From Gammaproteobacteria bacterium (GTDB lineage Bacteria; Pseudomonadota; Gammaproteobacteria; Steroidobacterales; JACDCP01), in contig JACDCP010000128.1 in NCBI GenBank assembly GCA_013817465.1, positions 1 to 8,774 of the forward strand: DNA of 8,774 nt. The letters are read 5' to 3'. Of the stretch, positions 5,785 to 8,774 are shown one piece after another. Position 1 is the first letter of the stretch. The number at the start of each line of letters is the position of its first letter. The notes under the pieces are model-generated. The model saw nothing but the letters and a program-made list of their open reading frames with translations, was not told where the DNA came from and did no database searches. The position numbers and the translations under genes were made by a program.

Positions 5785-7080
5785 TCAATAACCCGAAGGC
5801 ACCGCCGGGATGACCTGGTGCAGGCGCATCCCGGTATCCACGGGCTCGCCTCCCGTAACACGCGGCCGGTAGATTGCCTCGTACAAACGTTTTCGCACGA
5901 GAAACATCTGCTCGAGCGGCGCGTCCGCGTCGACAATCGTCACGTCGGACACCCGACCGTCCGCTCCCACCGTAAATTCGACGTCGACATATCGTTCGCG
6001 GAGCTCGCGATAGTCGATTTCGCGAAACGGCACCGGTGGAATCGGCTCGTAGGATGGCATCGGAGGAAACCGCAGGTTCACCGGCCGGCCGAACAGGGCT
6101 TCCATATCGTCGGCTGAACTCGCATCGCTTGCGAGCAAGCCCCACGCTTCAGCGTAAAACTTCTGTGCGGCCTGCGCTTCATTCGCCTGAATGAACCAGT
6201 CACCGAGGTTGACGAGGGCATTCACGCGCTCGGCAATGCCGGCATCCGGTTGGCGCTCGATAATCGACAGGACCCGTTCGAGGGCTTCCTCGGCCTCGCC
6301 GAGACGATGGCCGTTCGCAGCGCGGGCCGTGGCGAGCCCGTTCAGCACCGGTACGAGCTGTGGATCGTACTCGCCGAGTTCGCGCTCGAGCACTCCCAGC
6401 GCTCGCTCGTACAGTATGACGGCGCCGGGGTGCTGGCCCGTCTCGAGATACCAGTCCGCCAGCTCGCGTATTGCCGGCGCCATCTCGAGGCTGGCGCGAC
6501 CGTAGTGGTGCTCGGCGATGCGGAATGCGCGAATCTTGGCGCGATTGGCTTCCAGCAATTTCCTGGCGCCGAGGAAACTGTCCGCCAGACCGTCGACGAC
6601 TTCGAGCTGATGCAGGGTGTTGATGCCATCGACACGATGCCAGATATGCCTGGCGCGCTGGAACGATTCTACTGCGTCGCTGTAGCGCTGCTGCGCGAGA
6701 TGCATTTCGCCGAGGCCGGAGAGCGGCTCGATGAGCCGGCGGTCGTAGGGGCCGTCCGCGGCTTCGATGAGTGAAATGGCCCGCTCGTAATGGTTCGCGG
6801 ATGTCGCGTATTCGCCGGCGATACCCTGCACTTTCGCAAGATCGAGCAACGGGGCGACGAGCTCGCTGGCTTCCGTCCCCACTTCCTGCTCGGTACGCCG
6901 GACGGCACCCTCCGCGACCTCGAGCGCCTCGTCGTACTGCTCGGCCTCCAGGTGCGCTCGCACGGTCTCATGAGCCGCTTTGCGCTGTGCCTCGTCGGCC
7001 TTGCCCCAGGGCGGCACAAGCAGCGTCAGGAAAACCATCGTGACGCCGGGCCGGCAGCTCTTCGACAATCGGCAAGTCAT
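5785..7080 (-). CDS. Periplasmic TPR protein with C-terminal TonB-C-like domain
   Basis: A 431-residue protein. Residues 1-28 look like an export signal: MTCRLSKSCR, then a short hydrophobic VTMVFLTLLV, with possible cleavage after GKA. It could instead stay as a short anchor. Residues about 34-317 are a run of helix pairs of TPR type, roughly seven, for example EQYDEALEVAEGAVRR (47-62), GEYATSANHYERAISLIE (89-106), QRYSDAVESFQRAR (131-144) and AVILYERALGVLERELG (220-236). After a Pro-rich linker (338-351), residues 360-425 match the TonB C-terminal pattern: YVDVEFTVGADGRVSDVTIVD, then RLYEAIYRPRVTGGEPVDTGM. In classical TonB this domain pairs with outer-membrane receptors. Here it lacks the usual long Pro-rich N-terminal stalk. 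The start at 7080 has only a weak ribosome site. The gene is probably read with the small lipoprotein gene 78 bases upstream and ends at the 5738-5767 hairpin. Confidence 0.87.
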   Translation of the reverse strand: MTCRLSKSCRPGVTMVFLTLLVPPWGKADEAQRKAAHETVRAHLEAEQYDEALEVAEGAVRRTEQEVGTEASELVAPLLDLAKVQGIAGEYATSANHYERAISLIEAADGPYDRRLIEPLSGLGEMHLAQQRYSDAVESFQRARHIWHRVDGINTLHQLEVVDGLADSFLGARKLLEANRAKIRAFRIAEHHYGRASLEMAPAIRELADWYLETGQHPGAVILYERALGVLERELGEYDPQLVPVLNGLATARAANGHRLGEAEEALERVLSIIERQPDAGIAERVNALVNLGDWFIQANEAQAAQKFYAEAWGLLASDASSADDMEALFGRPVNLRFPPMPSYEPIPPVPFREIDYRELRERYVDVEFTVGADGRVSDVTIVDADAPLEQMFLVRKRLYEAIYRPRVTGGEPVDTGMRLHQVIPAVPSGY

Positions 7081-7158
7081 CTGTCGCCGGTCAAACTCCC
7101 GGACAATGCGCCAGCGCAGACGCGGAGCGCTGCCACACGCCCAGCAGCCACTGCACGC

Positions 7159-7497
7159 TCAGCAGCCGCCGCGAAATCCGCGCGAATTGCGGCCTGACCG
7201 GTTGCCCACCATATTGGGGAAATTCTTGCACATCAGACGGGAGAGGCTCGATTCGCCGTACCGGTCGATGTAATCACGCGTGATTACGGAGGTCGGCGAA
7301 AGTGAATCACGCGTCAATTCGTATCTGGAGCCGTAGCGACTGAGCCGCGAGCCGGTGAGCTCGACCGTCTCGGGGCTGGATTGAAACTGCGAGAACTTCG
7401 GCTCGGGATCGTAGGTTTCGGTCGAAGCGCAGGCGCCGAGAGAGAGCGCCGCGAGCCCGCACAGACAGCTCGCGCAGGTCTTCGATGATTCTGGCAT
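7159..7497 (-). CDS. Small lipoprotein with TonB-receptor plug-like motif, paralogue A
   Basis: A 112-residue lipoprotein. I prefer the ATG at 7497 to an upstream GTG at 7536, because GAGGGT sits six bases ahead and the signal begins at once (MPESSKTCASCLCGLAALSLGAC; cysteine 23, then Ala). The mature part reads STETYDPEPKFSQF, then LTGSRLSRYGSRYE, then LSPTSVITRDYIDRYGESSL (about 66-85), then RLMCKNFPNMVGN and a basic Gly/Arg tail. The TGSR...SP.S(V/I)ITR..I...G..SL..L...FPN pattern resembles the N-terminal plug of TonB-dependent receptors. No barrel follows: the stop is real and the TPR/TonB-C gene starts 78 bases on. It is a close paralogue of the product of 7672-8037. The cysteines at 90 and 112 are an odd addition not shared with the paralogue. 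Function unknown. Confidence 0.82.
   Translation of the reverse strand: MPESSKTCASCLCGLAALSLGACASTETYDPEPKFSQFQSSPETVELTGSRLSRYGSRYELTRDSLSPTSVITRDYIDRYGESSLSRLMCKNFPNMVGNRSGRNSRGFRGGC
7391..7440. repeat. 50-bp direct repeat, copy 1 (inside paralogue A)
   Basis: This stretch matches 7925-7974 at 45 of 50 positions by hand alignment. It encodes the lipobox and the STxxYDPEPKF segment of the small lipoprotein. It marks a tandem gene duplication in which this region stayed much more alike than the rest of the gene. Confidence 0.8.
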
Positions 7498-7503
7498 GTC
7501 GTT

Positions 7504-7509
7504 ACCCTC
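7504..7509 (-). promoter_or_regulatory. Ribosome binding site that fixes the ATG start at 7497
   Basis: The minus strand reads GAGGGT, six bases before ATG. The alternative upstream GTG at 7536 has no comparable site and would add 13 mostly charged residues before the signal peptide. Confidence 0.6.
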
Positions 7510-7555
7510 GGGCAGGTTTTTTTCATCCACGGCCAACAGCGCCGGCGCAAGGCTG

Positions 7556-7575
7556 AAAAAAGTCGGCGCTGCCGA
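7556..7575 (-). terminator. Intrinsic terminator between the two small lipoprotein genes
   Basis: On the minus strand TCGGC-AGC-GCCGA (7575 to 7563) is followed by C and six T bases (7561 to 7556). The stem is short but all GC except the base. It would end the message of the 7672-8037 gene. It lies downstream of the promoter candidate at 7618-7645, so it may also act as an attenuator in the leader of the 7159-7497 gene. Confidence 0.5.
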
Positions 7576-7594
7576 GGGTCTGACCCGGTAGCGG

Positions 7595-7610
7595 CCCCGG
7601 AGTTCCGGGG
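7595..7610. repeat. Perfect 7-bp GC-rich hairpin at the predicted leader start
   Basis: CCCCGGA at 7595-7601 and TCCGGGG at 7604-7610 are exact reverse complements around GT. On the minus strand it begins at or next to the predicted start point of the 7159-7497 transcript (about 7611), so it would cap the 5' end of that RNA. Confidence 0.5.
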
Positions 7611-7617
7611 AGAAACG

Positions 7618-7645
7618 ATTGTAAAAGCTACGGCGGCTCTTTCAA
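7618..7645 (-). promoter_or_regulatory. Sigma-70-like promoter for the 7159-7497 and 5785-7080 genes
   Basis: The minus strand shows TTGAAA (7645 to 7640), a 16-base spacer and TACAAT (7623 to 7618). Each box matches its consensus at five of six positions. It lies 27 bases after the stop of the upstream paralogue and gives a leader of about 114 bases before the ATG at 7497. Confidence 0.6.
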
Positions 7646-7671
7646 CGTCCTGACAGGAGCGCCACCATCGG

Positions 7672-8037
7672 TCAGTCCCTGGGAGTGCCGCGAGGACCCC
7701 CGACCGGCTCGAACCGGCTCGCGTCGATACCGCTGCCCGACACCATGTTCGGAAACCGGCTGTGCAGGAAGCGCTGCAGATTGCTGTCGCCGGAACGCGC
7801 CATGTCGTCGTGAGTCAAAATGGAAGTCGGCGACAAGGCGCCGAGGCTCTGCTCGACCGGCGAAAGATCGCTGCCGATGCGCGAGCCGGTCAGCGCGGCC
7901 TCCCCCACGGGGGTATCGAACTTCGCGAACTTCGGCTCGGGATCGTAGACGTCGGTCGAGGCGCAGGCGCCGAGCAGGAGCATGGCGAGCCCGCTCGCGC
8001 AGCAATTCCGTACGGATTTTGAACGGTCGATGGGCAT
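7672..8037 (-). CDS. Small lipoprotein with TonB-receptor plug-like motif, paralogue B
   Basis: A 121-residue lipoprotein. MPIDRSKSVRNCCASG leads into a hydrophobic core and the lipobox LGAC (cysteine 25, then Ala). The ribosome site GGAGGA (8051 to 8046) lies eight bases before the ATG. The mature part reads STDVYDPEPKFAKF, ALTGSRIGSDLSP (48-60), LSPTSILTHDDMARSGDSNL (68-87), RFLHSRFPNMVSG, then a Gly/Pro/Arg tail. The TGSRI motif and the SP.S.(I/L)T..DM...G...L...L..RFPN run are what one sees at the start of many TonB-dependent receptors (plug region). There the plug is followed by hundreds of barrel residues, which are absent here. The paralogue at 7159-7497 shares LGACAST..YDPEPKF, LTGSR, LSPTS and FPNMV. 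It has its own good promoter at 8067-8094. Function unknown. Confidence 0.83.
   Translation of the reverse strand: MPIDRSKSVRNCCASGLAMLLLGACASTDVYDPEPKFAKFDTPVGEAALTGSRIGSDLSPVEQSLGALSPTSILTHDDMARSGDSNLQRFLHSRFPNMVSGSGIDASRFEPVGGPRGTPRD
7925..7974. repeat. 50-bp direct repeat, copy 2 (inside paralogue B)
   Basis: Partner of 7391-7440, identical at 45 of 50 positions. The five differences fall at repeat positions 2, 25, 26, 27 and 36. Confidence 0.8.
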
Positions 8038-8066
8038 GGCGGGATTCCTCCGAATTTCCCATCAAA

Positions 8067-8094
8067 AGTATAGTCCACGGACACTGGAGCGCAA
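8067..8094 (-). promoter_or_regulatory. Sigma-70-like promoter for the 7672-8037 gene
   Basis: The minus strand shows TTGCGC (8094 to 8089), a 16-base spacer and TATACT (8072 to 8067). The -10 box matches at five of six positions and the -35 at three. The start point would be near 8060, giving a short leader of about 23 bases with the GGAGGA ribosome site. A plus-strand TATAGT at 8069-8074 overlaps it and could serve the divergent ankyrin gene, but no -35 box supports that. Confidence 0.55.
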
Positions 8095-8119
8095 GCTCGA
8101 TTCCTTCTCAGGAAGCGGC

Positions 8120-8138
8120 CGCGCGAACTTCACGCGCG
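8120..8138. repeat. Short CGCGCG inverted repeat in the divergent spacer
   Basis: CGCGCG at 8120-8125 and CGCGCG at 8133-8138 flank AACTTCA. A second hairpin, GGTGGTT/AACCGCC with one G-T pair, lies at 8161-8178, just ahead of the ankyrin gene's ribosome site. In DNA this GC-rich such repeats can arise by chance, so a regulatory role is only possible. Confidence 0.25.
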
Positions 8139-8197
8139 CTGTCGTGTCACAAGCTGAACCGGTGGTTCGCCAACCGCCCGGATCGGTTGAGGAAGCC

Positions 8198-8774
8198 ATG
8201 ATCCATTGCCGTCGCAGTCTGTTCGCCGTGGCCCTGAGCGCGGCGTTGTCGATGCCGGGCGCATTGGCCGATTCGCTGCATAAAGCCGCCGGCGCCGGCG
8301 ATCCAGGGGAAGTCGACCGTCTGCTCGAAGCCGGCGCAGATCCCGATGCCCGCGACGAGAAGGGCTACCCGCCGCTGCATTGGGCAGCCAATTACGGTGC
8401 CGTCGATGTCGCCGGGAAGCTGCTCGACGCGGGCGCCGAAGTGAATGCAAAGGCCATGCAGGACGGCGGCAGCGCCCTGCACATGGCCGCCGGCAATGGC
8501 CATCTCGATGTCGTCGCCCTACTGCTCGGGCGGGATGCCGAGGTCGATCTCAAGGACGACAGCGGGCTTACCCCGCTGCGTTGGGCGATCATGGCTGGCA
8601 AGCACGACGCCGCGCAGCGGCTGATCTCCGGAGGCGCCCACGTTAATTCGCAGGCGACGGGAAACACGACGCCGCTGCAGGCGGCGGCCGAGCAGGGCGA
8701 CGCAGACACCGTCCGGCTTCTGCTGCAGAGCGGCGCCAATGTCGATACGCGTAACGATCTCGGCAGCACTGCGC
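8198..8774 (+). CDS. Secreted ankyrin-repeat protein, 3' end outside the window
   Basis: Open from ATG 8198 to the window edge, 192 residues so far. GAGGAA at 8189-8194 gives a close ribosome site. MIHCRRSLFAVALSAALSMPGALA is a Sec signal peptide with an ALA cleavage site before Asp 25; there is no lipobox. Five ankyrin repeats of about 33 residues follow. Their helix starts are SLHKAAGAGD (26-35), PLHWAANYGAV (59-69), ALHMAAGNGHLDVV (93-106), PLRWAIMAGKHDAA (126-139) and PLQAAAEQGDADTV (159-172), and a sixth repeat begins at the edge. Each repeat ends in a GA(D/E/N)V(D/N)-type loop. Ankyrin repeats bind other proteins; here the binding would be in the periplasm or outside the cell. The gene is divergent from the small lipoprotein gene across 160 bases. 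Partner and function unknown. Confidence 0.9.
   Translation, partial: MIHCRRSLFAVALSAALSMPGALADSLHKAAGAGDPGEVDRLLEAGADPDARDEKGYPPLHWAANYGAVDVAGKLLDAGAEVNAKAMQDGGSALHMAAGNGHLDVVALLLGRDAEVDLKDDSGLTPLRWAIMAGKHDAAQRLISGGAHVNSQATGNTTPLQAAAEQGDADTVRLLLQSGANVDTRNDLGSTA

Noticed and set aside
4811..6145. A 444-codon open frame on the minus strand
   Set aside because: It lies antisense to the well-supported lipoprotein gene at 4988-5698 and runs across the hairpin terminators into the TPR gene. Its protein is Arg/Ala-rich without any domain, as expected of a shadow frame in GC-rich DNA.
7517..7523. A run of seven T bases on the plus strand as a plus-strand terminator
   Set aside because: No plus-strand gene ends here and no stable stem precedes the run. 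On the minus strand it is an A-run in the leader of the 7159-7497 gene.
7539..7548. GCGCCGGCGC palindrome as an operator
   Set aside because: Pure GC palindromes of ten bases are frequent by chance in this base composition. Its only possible interest is as part of the leader fold noted in the findings.
7159..8037. A TonB-dependent receptor gene broken by frameshifts
   Set aside because: Each small frame has its own lipobox, ribosome site and stop. The gaps after the plug-like parts (under 180 bases) cannot hold a barrel, and the next frame is the TPR gene. Two separate short genes explain the sequence better.
1..8774. CRISPR arrays, tRNA or rRNA genes, transposase genes
   Set aside because: I looked for regularly spaced repeats, cloverleaf-like runs and transposase motifs on both strands and saw none.

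Overview
The window is GC-rich, tightly packed Gram-negative DNA. It probably comes from a gammaproteobacterium. That guess rests on the lipoprotein style, the TonB-like C-terminal domain and the TonB-receptor-like motifs; no marker gene is present to fix the taxon. There is no tRNA, rRNA, CRISPR array, transposase or phage gene. I support nine coding regions. All nine begin with an export signal, and seven look like lipoproteins (the one at 4351-5004 less surely). None has Asp directly after the lipid cysteine, so outer-membrane placement is the default expectation.

Layout. (1) 183-881 (+) is a single lipoprotein that converges on (2) a minus-strand pair. In that pair, 2192-3925 encodes a 577-residue Pro/Ser/Ala/Gln-rich lipoprotein. 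It is translationally coupled by a 4-base overlap to 918-2195, a 425-residue lipoprotein with a glycine-rich stretch and a BON-like C-terminus. (3) A divergent 425-bp intergenic region (3926-4350) is rich in inverted repeats. It separates that pair from (4) a plus-strand pair, 4351-5004 and 4988-5698, which overlaps by 17 bases. (5) A stack of three hairpins (5674-5767) lies between convergent genes. (6) A minus-strand group follows: 7672-8037 and 7159-7497 encode paralogous small lipoproteins, and 5785-7080 encodes a periplasmic TPR protein ending in a TonB-C-like domain. (7) 8198 to the window end (+) starts a secreted ankyrin-repeat protein that is cut by the window edge.

How they may work together (inference). 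The left half is a set of cell-envelope lipoproteins of unknown function. Four of them share a strand-helix-strand order like the CsgG/TolB-N/LpoB class of small periplasmic domains. The right half has a more specific theme. The two small lipoproteins carry a TGSR...SPTS...(R/T)D...FPNM pattern that resembles the plug region of TonB-dependent receptors, but no barrel follows. They sit beside a periplasmic protein with a TonB-C-like domain. A receptor-free 'plug mimic plus TonB-C' pairing is the most unusual feature of the window.
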